DNA of 64,000 bases, taken from Amblyomma americanum. Lineage: Eukaryota > Arthropoda > Arachnida > Ixodida > Ixodidae. The position numbers and the translations under genes were made by a program. Shown here piece after piece: positions 1 to 9,657 of this stretch. The notes beneath the pieces are model-generated. The model was not told where the DNA came from, made no database searches, and saw only the letters and a program-made list of their open reading frames with translations. The stretch is from positions 161,720,124-161,784,123 of the forward strand of contig NC_135498.1 of assembly GCF_052857255.1 (NCBI RefSeq). The letters run 5' to 3'. Positions within the stretch are counted from its first letter, which is position 1; each line of letters begins with the position of its first letter.

Positions 1-890
1 GCTGGAATAAGGCATGAAATATTTGTGATGCTTGTTGGAATCAAAAAGCTGTTTTTTATTGCATCATACATTCAGTAAGCGCGTTTATTTTTTTAGGCAC
101 AGCATTTGACACGAGTGTTTCTATTGCAGAAAAGGCAGTGTACATACAAGCATACTTTACCTTGATGTACAATTACCGTATGGCATTTCTGAGTGCAGTT
201 AAGAAAAAAAATCTGAATAATTGAGTTCAAAGTGCATGTTTTCTTTCATACAGAGGCTACCTGTACAATAAATATGGCATAGTACAGTGTACATGATGCA
301 TTTTCCAGACTACAAAACATTTTGGCACATATAAGTAGTGTAAATACCAAAGCTAAGCTTTTAGCGTAATGGTGTGTGGCTAGGGGTTTCGCTCTGTGCT
401 AAAAGCTGTACCTACTGCAAGGAAACCACTGTACAACAATGCATAATAAAGATTGTAAGGTGCAGTGGCTACAATGACTGCTGAATGACTAGAACATCTT
501 CACTGATAGACAAAGATGTGTAAACACCACAGACACATCATCAAGGAGATGGTGTGTGATTAGCGGTTAGTTTACAATCACAAATCATGCAACACCGTTA
601 CTGGAAATGCTCTACAGCTCTAAGAATATACATGCAGCTCCATTGTGGGAAATTTTGAGCACTCGGTTATTGCCCCATAACTGACACCTTGCTTGGTTTG
701 CGTAACACAGGGCTATGAAGTCTTGTCCATGATGACACGAGACGGTGACAATGCCGAATGGCCGGACAAGCTCCTTGTGCTATCATATAATATGTGTGAT
801 AAGTGCAACTGCTGTCAAGCTACTTTTCGCCTAGTTATTTAATGTCCTAGTCATTTTCAACTGGCTGTTCCCTTTCAAACTGGAGTGGCC
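1..890. other. No gene recognised
   Basis: This AT-rich stretch has no open frame that resembles a known protein on either strand. It carries scattered A/T runs but no clear inverted or tandem repeat that I could see. It may be intergenic or intronic. Confidence 0.5.
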
Positions 891-941
891 TGTATACAGG
901 GTGTCTCAGATATGATGGACCATAATTTAAAAAAAAAAAAC
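891..941 (+). repeat. Interspersed-repeat terminus-like motif
   Basis: The motif tgtatacagggtgtctcaga is followed by a short spacer and an A-run. Sequences beginning TATACAGGGTGT followed by a poly-A-like tract are a frequent interspersed-repeat end in tick and other arthropod genomes, as far as I recall. No partner end is visible nearby, so only the fragment is called. Confidence 0.35.
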
Positions 942-1857
942 AAGTGCTCTTCCGACCTGAAAGGAAGTGCATGTTAGAAGCTGCGCAAAGTATTTAAAGC
1001 CCTTCAAACACTGCCCTCACCAAACCCAGTTATAGCAACATCACTCCGCCTGCTGAGCAAAATACAATAACATATTACACATCACTGCCCTTTCCTACCT
1101 ACCTCACTGCCCTGGATCATATGCAATTCAAGCGCTGTGTACCAGCAAACATGAACAAACTTGCTCAACTTTCTGCCCAGTTGCAATTAGCCTCTATACA
1201 AGCAAACTACTTTCCAGGTTGACCCTGGATCTACTACATGATCAGTAAATAACGTTAATGGAACAAGCTCGTTCTCTCCTCGGTGACAATAGCAAAGTTA
1301 TCAAGTCAAGTGCTTCCTTTCTCTCTAAACAAAGTGGAGCATAAACATCACAATTTCTGCATCTTGCACAGGAAAAAAAAGAAACTACGGCAACAACTGA
1401 ACATAAACCGAACGGAGCTACAAAAATACAAACGGAACATCAAGTGCTTAGCCCGATGTGGGCGGCAACACTTGGTTACGAGGCAGAAGAGTGCTGCCAC
1501 AGAGGCAGGCCGTGTCGGCTCTCATTTCCCGCACCGAGATTGCAAGCTATCAGCAGCTGCACCTGTCTGTCGGCAGTTGCTTCTATGTGATGATTCATGG
1601 TTTTCTGGTATTTTCTAAAGAAAATAAACAGAACCACACGTCACTCGGCGATCGATAGGCGCCGACCGAGAACACAGACTAAAGTTGTCTTCGTCGATTT
1701 TCGAGCCGAGCGCTACTTGTAAGTTGATCTCGGCAGGCCCGTAGCATTCACTGCCTTCAATCAGATTTTTCTGCGCACTTAAGACATCCGCAAAGTACCT
1801 TGATTTTAGACGACACGCGAAAAAACAGGAACTAGCCGTGGAATCAGCTGTTTTCTT
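942..1857. other. No gene recognised; several short open frames
   Basis: Frames at 1283-1618 (+) and 1615-1902 (-) are open for about 95-110 codons but show no domain I recognise. The part from about 1640 to 1860 is richer in GC than its flanks. It could be a small first exon or chance; I do not assign a function. Confidence 0.4.
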
Positions 1858-2245
1858 GCAGACCGCCATGTTCACGTTATGCCACGGCCAGCTTGCCCTC
1901 ATGGCAAGAGAAGTTAACCTGCAGCAAATTTAATTGCAAAACTGAGAATGCTTCTAATTTTCCCTCGTGTTGTTGAAATTGCAACACAGTTTACTACCAA
2001 AATAAAACATTGCTTGTTTTCTTCATTGCGTTTTTGTTCATTTTCAGACTAACATGTTCACGCTATACCGCTGACAGCACACCTTCGCGGCAAAAAAAGT
2101 GACTGAACAGCAAACTTAATTGCAAAAATGAAAACACTGCTTTTTTTGCTTGGTGCTGTTGGGTTTGAAATACAGTTACTTAGCAAAATAAAACATTACT
2201 CGTTTTTATTCACTGCGTTTTTACTGCAAAACATTAGTCTACGGT
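1858..2245 (+). repeat. Imperfect tandem duplication, period about 186 bp
   Basis: Two diverged units follow each other. Each begins with a version of cagac(n)catgttcacg (1868 and 2054 mark the shared atgttca). Each then has a cttaattgcaaaa-like core and ends in a shared block resembling aaaataaaacattgcttg followed by tcattgcgttttt. The second unit ends near 2245. The units differ at many positions, so the duplication is not recent. Confidence 0.7.
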
Positions 2246-2270
2246 CCCTTGTCGTGCGATTAGTGGTTTC

Positions 2271-2370
2271 GGGGCGGAGCCCACCGCCTCCTTGCTCCGC
2301 ATTGGCCGATTCGGCGGTCGGCATTTCTCGGTGTCGTCATTTTGACGTCACTGTCTCAATATTGAGACAG
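2271..2370 (+). promoter_or_regulatory. Promoter-like cluster with perfect palindrome
   Basis: A GC box (ggggcggagc, 2271-2280), an inverted CCAAT box (attggc, 2301-2306) and a full CRE (tgacgtca, 2343-2350) lie within 80 bp. They are followed directly by the perfect 20-bp palindrome ctgtctcaatattgagacag at 2351-2370. The cluster sits just upstream of the Myb-like gene of the Harbinger element and could drive it, or could be unrelated host DNA at the truncated left edge of that element. The motifs are visible; activity is inferred. Confidence 0.35.
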
Positions 2371-2391
2371 TTTTTTGAGACTGATCCGTAA

Positions 2392-4771
2392 TCGCGCCCC
2401 TGGAAGCTGCTCACTGAGCAGTACAACTGCCGCACCGACGTTCGGTCCCGCACTCAGGCCCAGCTGCGCAAGTGCTGGGACAACTTAAAAGATAAGTGGC
2501 CAAGAGCGAAGGCAGCAGACAAGAAAGCTATTTTCGGCACAGGTGAGCTCTGCTTTCATTATTTTGCTTGTTAAAAAAAAAAGCAATTGCTTGCTTTCTG
2601 CCTCCATCATCGCATTTAATTTTGTAATCCTTTGTGCTTTCTGCGAAGCAGCTTTCCGCAACACGGATGGCGACGCGAAAACGATGCCAAGGAACAACAC
2701 ACGCACTCATGTTGTTCATTTTCTGGTCCCGTTTCGTTGTTCATTTTCTCGCTCCGTTCTTGCTTCGTTTCGCTGAAGTCATAGTTTTCATGTGACATTT
2801 GCCTCGTTTGTAGGCGCTGAAAAATTAAGGAATTTTCAGTAACATTATTGCCTAATTTCTGTGCCCTTTCTCAGGGGGCGGCCCGCCACCACCCAGCCAG
2901 CTGGACGACGAATTACAGCACGTTGGAGACGTGGCGTCCCATATGGGAACGAGGGTAGATAACCCTTTTGACAGTGACGGCAGGCGCTACAGCAACAGCG
3001 GGCCATTGCAGCGCACCCCGACCGCTGCCACACTGCTGGAGGCGACGCAGTCCGAGCCACAGGCGGAGGCTGATGGTATGATTCTTGCTTGTGTACTTAT
3101 ATATATATATATATATATATCCGATTATACATACCGGCGTGAAAGCTAGGTAATAGTTTAGGGCATGTGTGTGTTGGAAATATCGCTCATAATAAATCTT
3201 AGAAGTTTTTTAATCATTTCTCACGCAATATTGATTGTGAATAAAACGTGTCAATTCACCGGGTAATTTTGCTGTGACAGCCACGCAACTGCAACACGAA
3301 TTAAGCTGCAAGCATGGGATGCGCAGGGGTCATGTTATTGAATCAGGAAGTAGGAATGAAAATTGCGGTCACACTTGCTTAGCCGGCACCAACTTTTTAA
3401 CCATCATCCAACAAATGAGAGCATATGACTGCATAGTTAAACTTCCTGCACAGTTATCAGGAGCATGATAAGCCCTGCATATTGCACGGGCTTTTAACCT
3501 CAGCATGGTGATGTCTTTATTCCTTAGCCTTTGTTGGCATGCCTTGTTCAGGCGGCCTTCTACTTGCCGTTATCTAGAGCATGGAAGTTTAGGGATGAAT
3601 GCCTGAAGATGAGATTTTGCAGCCTCACTGGTACTGAAAAACAAAAGGCAGAACAGGGACAAGCAGTTTCCAATTGGTTGCAGATATTTTGGGATTATGT
3701 TGCTCTGTGCAATTTACCTGCCATAATAATCTGTGCTTAACTCTGTGGTTTGCAGAGTGAGGGAATTGAGTTACTGTAATATCACAAAGTGCTATGCAAT
3801 ATGAATGATAGCAGTGTACTTTGCAAATATCAACATTCCCAGCCTGTACAGGTTCATCTGTGTGCTCTATCAGTCTGGTTAGCCGACGCTTGTGTTGTCA
3901 TATGCAGCTGTCTAGCTTTGCCTTAATTTTTTTTTCTGCATACTACTCAAGATGACAAAAGGAAACATACCACCAGATGTTTCTTGTTTCCATCTTGTCT
4001 TTTGTTTCCTACCTTTTGTAAGCCTGTGTAATTTTTTCTGGCATGGAATTATTTTAAAAGTGCCAAATAGTTGTTTATGGCTGCTAACATACAACTGCTA
4101 CTGCCTTACAGGGAACATGACTGCTGTTCTCTGTACCTACGGCTACACATTCTGAATGCAACATTCTCATGCACTCAAGATAAGCTGGCATATTTGTGGC
4201 ATTATGATACTGTGCACACTACTACATCTCTGCTTTCGATGGTAGTGAGATATTGTATTGTTATGAGCACAAGACTGAGAGTTTAATGAAACATGTTTAA
4301 TTTACGAACAATTCTTCAGAGTTCGACTTCTCATGAGGCCAAGCAACGGACAGCAGTCAAGCTGAAAGTGGCGAGGCTGCTGAGGTTGCCGAGGTTGCCC
4401 CAGACGACCAGGACCTGCAGGAGCAACAGTGCAGCGACGAAGAGCACAATACGCCGATGCTGGCCACCACTTGTGAAGTCATTCTTTCTGCTACACAGCC
4501 GGCTGGCTATCAGCGACGCAAGGCTGCGCCTGCCCCGAAAGAGTCTGTACTTGCCACAGAACTGAGTTCCCGTCTTGAGGCTGTGGTAGCAGAAAACAAA
4601 CGAAAAAGAAAAGAACATGTGTTAAGGGTGAAGCACATGAAGGCACAGCATGAGCTGCACATGAAGCACGCAGTGGAAATGCATGCACTCCAGAGTGCGA
4701 ACAAAAAGGCTAAAATGCAACTTCTGCAGATGATAATTGCTGCGTTGAAGAAAGACCTCAACTTAGAATAA
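2392..4771 (+). pseudogene. PIF/Harbinger Myb/SANT-like DNA-binding partner, 5'-incomplete
   Basis: In PIF/Harbinger elements the second gene encodes a Myb/SANT-like protein that binds DNA and helps bring the transposase into the nucleus and onto the ends. Visible exons are about 2392-2542, 2875-3075 and 4320-4771; all junctions are GT/AG and their phases agree. Exon 1 gives the Myb-like helix (QLRKCWDNLKDKW). Exon 2 carries the GGGPPP linker and the DDELQHVGDVASHM block. Exon 3 holds an acidic stretch and a Lys/Met-rich C-terminal coiled-coil-like helix ending ALKKDLNLE. There are two defects. The frame is closed upstream by a stop at 2389-2391, so the N-terminus is missing or lies in an unseen exon. 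With the phase-consistent acceptor at 4319, an in-frame TGA occurs at 4334-4336. The gene converges on the transposase gene, whose stop codon is about 55 bp away, and an AATAAA lies just after its own stop. Confidence 0.75.
3096..3121. repeat. (TA)n microsatellite
   Basis: An uninterrupted TA run lies inside the second intron of the Myb-like Harbinger gene. Confidence 0.9.
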
Positions 4772-4825
4772 CAATAAACACATTGTTTCTTGAAGGAGCG
4801 AGTCATGTACATTCATTCATATTAC

Positions 4826-6912
4826 CTAATTTTGTGTAAAGTGGTGCCGAATGATGCTTCCCCTGGCTCTGAACCCACTTTGCGAGTCCAGAGGCAATGG
4901 TTGCAGCTGTGGTTGAGGCTGTGGCTGCCGAGAGTTGCAGGTGTTTGTGTGCAACAGAGCAGGAGGCATTTCCTCTGTAGCACGACGACGGCCAAAATTG
5001 TGCAGTGCAGCACAAGCTGTTATTACAACTGCAGACATCCTGGTGTTGATTTGGAGCTTCATGTCCAGGCACGGGAATCTCCTCTTCCATATTCCAAATG
5101 CCCTCTCCACAGTATTCCTCGTCTTGATCAGTGCCTTGTTGTATCTAACTGAAAACAAACATTCCATATGATGAGAGCACCTGTTATGTTATTGTGCGGT
5201 CATATATTCTGCCAAATAGTTTCTGCTTACCGGTACTCTGGGCTGCCTCTCTGTCCTGATTCCCTGAGGGAGGTCATGAGGTAAGGCCGGCACGCATACC
5301 CCATGCCGCCGAGAAGCACTCCTGGGATGGTTCCTTCCTCGTAGCAGAACCTTGCACGGCTGTTGTCAAATATACGGGTGTCATGTGTAGACCCAGGCCA
5401 GCTCGCCACCACATCAAAAAACTCCATCTGAGGGCCAGTTAGTGCCTGCAGAAAATATGCGAAGAAACAGTGTCGCAAACAAATTACACACAGCTATTCC
5501 TTTCCATTCAAGAATATTGCAGCTACATTGAACAGATGTGCAATTTGCGCATAACGTTCTCGTAACAGCTATCTACTTTATGCCGTGTACACCCAAATTT
5601 ACTGAGCCTTTACTCTCTCATAATACCTTCTTGTCACTGTATAAACTCACCGATGAAAGATTAACATAATCCATAATTCATGATCAGTCAATGAGTAGTT
5701 CAGAAAATTAAAAAGGTGCTGTGTGTCCCTGGGCCTAATAAAGCAATGTGTAGATACGGGTATTTGATTGTGCCGTCGGCAAGCCTCGGAGTCTCTGCAA
5801 ATGTGAAGAGGCTAGCCCCAATTAGCACTGTCAGTAGCTTGCACACTACCAGTCGATGACCTTTGTACTATCTACTAGCATGCGACTTCTGCCCAACAAA
5901 ATATGATTTTTATATTTACTCGCATGACTGCTGACCAGAAAATATGATTTTGGCAAGTATTTCTTTTCCACGCATAAGCACAATTCACTTGTTAAACCAC
6001 TTACCTTAATCATTTTGTGAATACAAAATTGAAGGTTGCCAAATACTGCAGCATTTTCTTTTTGTTATGCCTTGAATTAGCAGTTACGTGGCATACCTTG
6101 CGTTACAGCTTCACAGCACTGCTTTGTTTTACTCAACTATGATAAAGGAGAACAGAATTGATAATTATTTTAGTTATGCACAGTTCTGCTCTCTCTGTGG
6201 CATTCCTCTGTAGCCTCCCATTCCTTTCTTCACCCACGATTAAAAATAAATAAGCCCGCCAAGACGCGCGGTAAAAATTACATACTTGACATGAAATGAA
6301 CAAGTATTACAGCAGCTTTAAGGTTCTTCTTACCTGCACATTGAAGGAGAAATACCCTTTCCGATTCCGGAACACTTCGGCATTTTCTCCTCCCGGGCTC
6401 TTTGTCCGCACATGAGTGCAGTCAATGCACCCAGTGAAGCCGGGAAACTGAGCGATGCCGTAAAAGGCGTGCATCACTTTGTGCATATCTCCGGCCGCAG
6501 GAAATGTCACCAGTGCCGGAAACAACGTTTCTGCGACGACGGCGGACACAGTCGACACCACCCTGGAAACCGTGGGTTGGGAGACATTGACGAGGTCGCC
6601 GGTCACAACTTGAAAAGTCCCCGCACCGTAAAAGCGGAGGGCGATAAGTAGTCGCAGCAGCGGCGGCACAGGACAACCTCGTCCGTCAGGGTAGTGGTGC
6701 AGTGGAAGCATTGACAGCAGTTCCAGCACGGCAGGCTTCGAAAACCGGTACCTCGCGAGAAACTCGCCGTCGTCGAAAGGCTCCATCGGGTTCTGGCGAT
6801 CCCTGAGCACCCTCCACGATGGCTTTGCGCGGTGGGGAACTTCGTCATTCACAACTTCCATAAATTCCATGAACTCGACGAGCTCGGAAAAGCTGTCGTC
6901 GTATTCCTCCAT
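4826..6912 (-). CDS. PIF/Harbinger DDE transposase (HARBI1-like), three exons
   Basis: This is the endonuclease/transposase of a PIF/Harbinger cut-and-paste transposon. Exons read on the minus strand are 6912-6334, 5445-5231 and 5144-4826. All splice sites are GT/AG, and 579+215+319 nt gives 370 codons plus stop with no internal stop. Residues about 55-115 hold an HTH-like region (SQPTVSRVVSTVS). The DDE_4-type nuclease follows: D164 in GCIDCTHV, the WPGSTHD block (D215) and E278 in TVERAFG. The GDxGY signature reads GGMGY (residue 240, codon 5305-5307). The signature Asp, usually regarded as the second catalytic Asp because it lies about 35 residues before the Glu, is therefore Gly here, and the copy may be inactive. 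The length fits the family. The ATG at 6912 is the first in frame and begins an acidic N-terminus, as is common in the family. It converges with the Myb-like gene. Confidence 0.88.
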
Positions 6913-7010
6913 GTTGGATTGACGAAAGGAGCTGCTAAAGGTAGGCCAGGGGCCACCTTTGTGAACGCGCCCTTTCCGAGGCCTAAAGGGCGGCTAAAGG
7001 TGCAGTTTAA

Positions 7011-7099
7011 GGGTAAGGTCGGTTTCTGAAACCCGGAGAGGAGCCGTAAAGGTAAGGACCTCGAAAGTGGAGGTAAAGGTCGGTTTGTGAATACGGGGG
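7011..7099 (-). mobile_element. Right terminal and subterminal repeats of the Harbinger element
   Basis: The outer block (7072-7099) contains ggtaaaggtcggtttgtgaa and ends in a G-run followed by TAA (7100-7102), which fits the 3-bp TWA target preference of Harbinger elements. A diverged internal copy, gggtaaggtcggtttctgaa, starts at 7011. I did not find the complementary left terminal repeat upstream of 2392, so the left end is probably truncated or rearranged. Confidence 0.5.
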
Positions 7100-7102
7100 T
7101 AA

Positions 7103-7472
7103 GGCTTTTGATATAAGACCTCAAAGCGCAACTCTTTCCTGGCCTCGTAGGCAACGCACAAAAAACCGCTACAGAATTCAAGACGAGCATGCCATACAAG
7201 AGAACTTCGACGCATGAGTCTTCCAATAGAACCGTCGAGCCCAAGTCTCCCTTTCTTAGGGCCGTTTCAAATGCTGCGACTGGACAGAAAATAGTCGGCC
7301 TAGTCGGTGACGCCGCAGTGCTATTTTTGGTCAGTGCTTTCACACGCAACGCGTGCACCGAATTCTGTCGCAGTGACGCGCACGGTCGCTTGACATTTAC
7401 ATAGGCAGCTCATGACTGAACGCAACATTAACACATTTGCAACTGTTTTATTGTTGCTGTAATTATAATTTT
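7103..7472. other. No gene recognised
   Basis: This is a moderately GC-rich spacer between the Harbinger right end and the SINE. An open frame at 7189-7404 (+) has no recognisable domain. Confidence 0.4.
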
Positions 7473-7486
7473 TCTTAGGTGAAAGT

Positions 7487-7723
7487 AGTCGCTGCGGTGG
7501 CTGAGTGGTTACAGCGCTCGGCTGCTGGCCCGTATAACGCTGGTTCGATCCCGGCCGCGGCGGTCGAATTTCGATGGAGGCGAAATTCTATAGGCCCTTG
7601 TACTGTGCGATGTCAGTGCACGTTAAAGAACCCCAGGTGGTCGAAATTCCAGGAGCCCTTCACTACGGCGTCTCTCATAGCCTGAGTCGCTTTGGGACGT
7701 TAAATCCCCGTAAACCCAACCAA
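7487..7723 (+). mobile_element. tRNA-derived SINE (Ruka-like) with perfect 14-bp TSD
   Basis: The head is tRNA-like, with an A box (ggtggctgagtgg, near 7497-7508) and a B box (ggttcgatccc, 7542-7552), the internal RNA polymerase III promoter. The SINE body follows (gtgcgatgtcagtgcacgtt and the ggtggtcgaaatt block), then a tail of cccaacc type rather than poly-A. The 14-bp duplication tcttaggtgaaagt occurs perfectly at 7473-7486 and 7724-7737, which fixes both ends. The element resembles the Ruka family described from Rhipicephalus ticks. It encodes no protein and depends on LINE machinery. Confidence 0.92.
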
Positions 7724-7825
7724 TCTTAGGTGAAAGTGAATATTTAACCCTCAGCCCGATGCACAGCGCGCGTTGCGACCTATGTTGCGACCTCCGTTGC
7801 GCTACGACAATGTTCGCGCTAATTG

Positions 7826-8275
7826 ATCTTGGCCTTGGATTTCCTTAATGGGATTGATGCGATCACCGACCTGCGATCCAAGATGATCACGCTTTCGACG
7901 CACAAGGCCATCACTTTGGTCAAAACTCTTTGAAATAAAGTTGCCGTGAGTGTCCTGGAAGACGGAGTGAGCGTCCCACCCCGTTCAAGCATCATCGTTA
8001 CCGTAGGCGCACGGAAAGCCAAAAACACTCAAGCTATCATCGAAGGGAATGTGCAGTTGCTTCTAGACCGAGGAATCAGCATCGCACGTCTCTGCAATGG
8101 CCAAGCCGAAGTACTGCTAACTTCAGCGAAAACTGGCAGACTAACAGAGGAACAACGATTGTTTTCTTCGACGAGATATCTGACGTGCGAGATTCTTACA
8201 CCAGCTCCGACCCATCCACAAAAGATTCGTCTGACCAGGTCGTTGTGAAACGCTTTCAGTCAGCCTGCAGCTCTT
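7826..8275 (+). pseudogene. Gypsy retrotransposon fragment, protease C-terminus and linker
   Basis: Frames in this block read the end of an LTR-retrotransposon protease (ALDFLNGIDAITDLRSKMIT) and, after a stop and a frame change, the characteristic linker before RT (VPPRSSIIVTV, IEGNVQLLLDRGI, then FFDEISDV). The fragment ends abruptly near 8275 where LINE ORF1-like sequence begins. No RT follows, so this is a truncated relic, probably the target into which the LINE inserted. Confidence 0.65.
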
Positions 8276-8328
8276 TTCGGTGTTTCTGCGTGTATACTGC
8301 GGGGATGCCGTCCCCCGTCATACGGCGA

Positions 8329-9657
8329 TGAATCTGAACCCTCCTGGGCAACCTAATGGCCTGGCGGCCTCCTCCTCGAGCTCGTCGACGAAGTGGTGCA
8401 GTCGTCCGAGTGAACTCGACAGCGAGGTGAGACTTACCTCAGCCGTAACACCAAGAGAAGACTTCTAAAAACCGGATCGTCACCCAGTGAGTCGTCTGTA
8501 AAAACAAGTGGCAACACACCGGCACACACTATCCTCGTCCTGCCTGTGCAGCCAACCGACAACATGAGGCGGCTTAACAGGCAAGCCGTCTCTGTAGAGC
8601 TCGAGATCCTCGTGCCTAACGAAACCAAAGACGTTCGAGTGAATGCGCGGAAGAACATTGTAGCCGTTGATGTCCACCACGCGGCTGCGTTGGAACCACT
8701 GCGGGCCATAACCCAGCTCGGCGGTTTATCAGTACGTACTGATAGCCCGCTCGACGGGATGAGTCCTCTTCCGGCGTAATCTATGATGTCGACGAGGCTA
8801 TTACGCGGGATGGTTTGCTCATAATCGTGAGGCCGGCAAACGGAGGCACCGTAAGTCTACGGGTATCACTTCTGGGCAATTCCCGCTGTGTGAAGATTTT
8901 GCTCCAAGGCGACAGCCTTCCATCACACGTGAAGGTGGGCCATTTTCGTCATGCCGTGCGGCCATTTATTAAAAAACCCCAATGCCACAAATGTTTGAAA
9001 CTGGGTCATGTGAGAGGGGTCTGCGACAACACGAGAGTGTGCTTTCGTTGTGCCAGTGCTCACAGCGCTGAGTCCTGCAATGCACAAGTGCTTATGTGTT
9101 CCAACTGCAACAGGCCTCAAGACGCCTCATCTAAGAATTGTCCGCGCATAAAAAACGAGCGTGCCGTTCTAAAGCAAATGTTTCGAGACAAATCTATGCA
9201 CTGTGAAGCTGCCGCGACTTTTCTGAAGAGGTGTTCTCGCCGCAAGAGCTCAAGAAAGTCTATTGCAAAAAGCAACCACACCGACGCGCCTACGGCACTT
9301 CCTTCTCAACCTCCTCCCGTGCCGCCACGTCCGAGTGTGTCCAGTAAGCGAAATATCGTCAAGGATAAACAGACCGCGTCGTGTGCGGATGATTGGCCAG
9401 CGCTCCCGCCCTTACGTCCTGCTGAGCTTCCTCAGTGCAAGCTTCTTTCGCCGAGCTCACCTGTCGTTAGAGAAGGGCTCCTAGAGCAAGATCGCCAAGC
9501 CCTCGTGATTCTTGAGACGGCGGTCTACGCCATTCGCCCTCTGATACAGGCCCTGCAATTGTCAACCGCCCGACGCGTCTTACTGGTGCAAGACTCTGGT
9601 TTCAGCACTACAAGATCTTTAAAACAGAATGGCTGGCCAGCTTCCCACGTTTCGTGA
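8329..9657 (+). pseudogene. LINE L1: ORF1 gag-like zinc-knuckle protein
   Basis: ORF1 of an RNase H-bearing LINE normally coats the RNA. Three Cys-rich knuckles are visible in the open frame that starts at 8815: CHKCLKLGHVRGVC (residues 57-70 of that frame), CFRCASAHSAESC (76-88) and CSNC...NC (95-109). A Lys/Arg/Pro-rich C-terminus follows. Upstream reading (VQPTDNMRRLNRQAVSVELEI, 8535-8760) lies in another frame, so at least one frameshift occurs near 8760; stops also interrupt the first 150 bp. It overlaps the first codons of the ORF2 frame at 9629. Confidence 0.8.

Noticed and set aside
1283..1658. Small overlapping coding regions
   Set aside because: Two frames overlap on the same strand with no motif, upstream signal or codon pattern to prefer either.
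3096..3121. A TATA-rich promoter
   Set aside because: It is a simple TA microsatellite inside an intron.
7497..7552. A functional tRNA gene, because A and B boxes are present
   Set aside because: No cloverleaf acceptor or anticodon pairing is evident, and the boxes are followed by the SINE body with a TSD outside it.
7946..8248. First read as the start of LINE L1 ORF1
   Set aside because: Its motifs (PPRSS, EGN-LLL-RGI) belong to the linker after a Gypsy protease, and the upstream bases read the protease C-terminus; L1 sequence begins only after about 8280.
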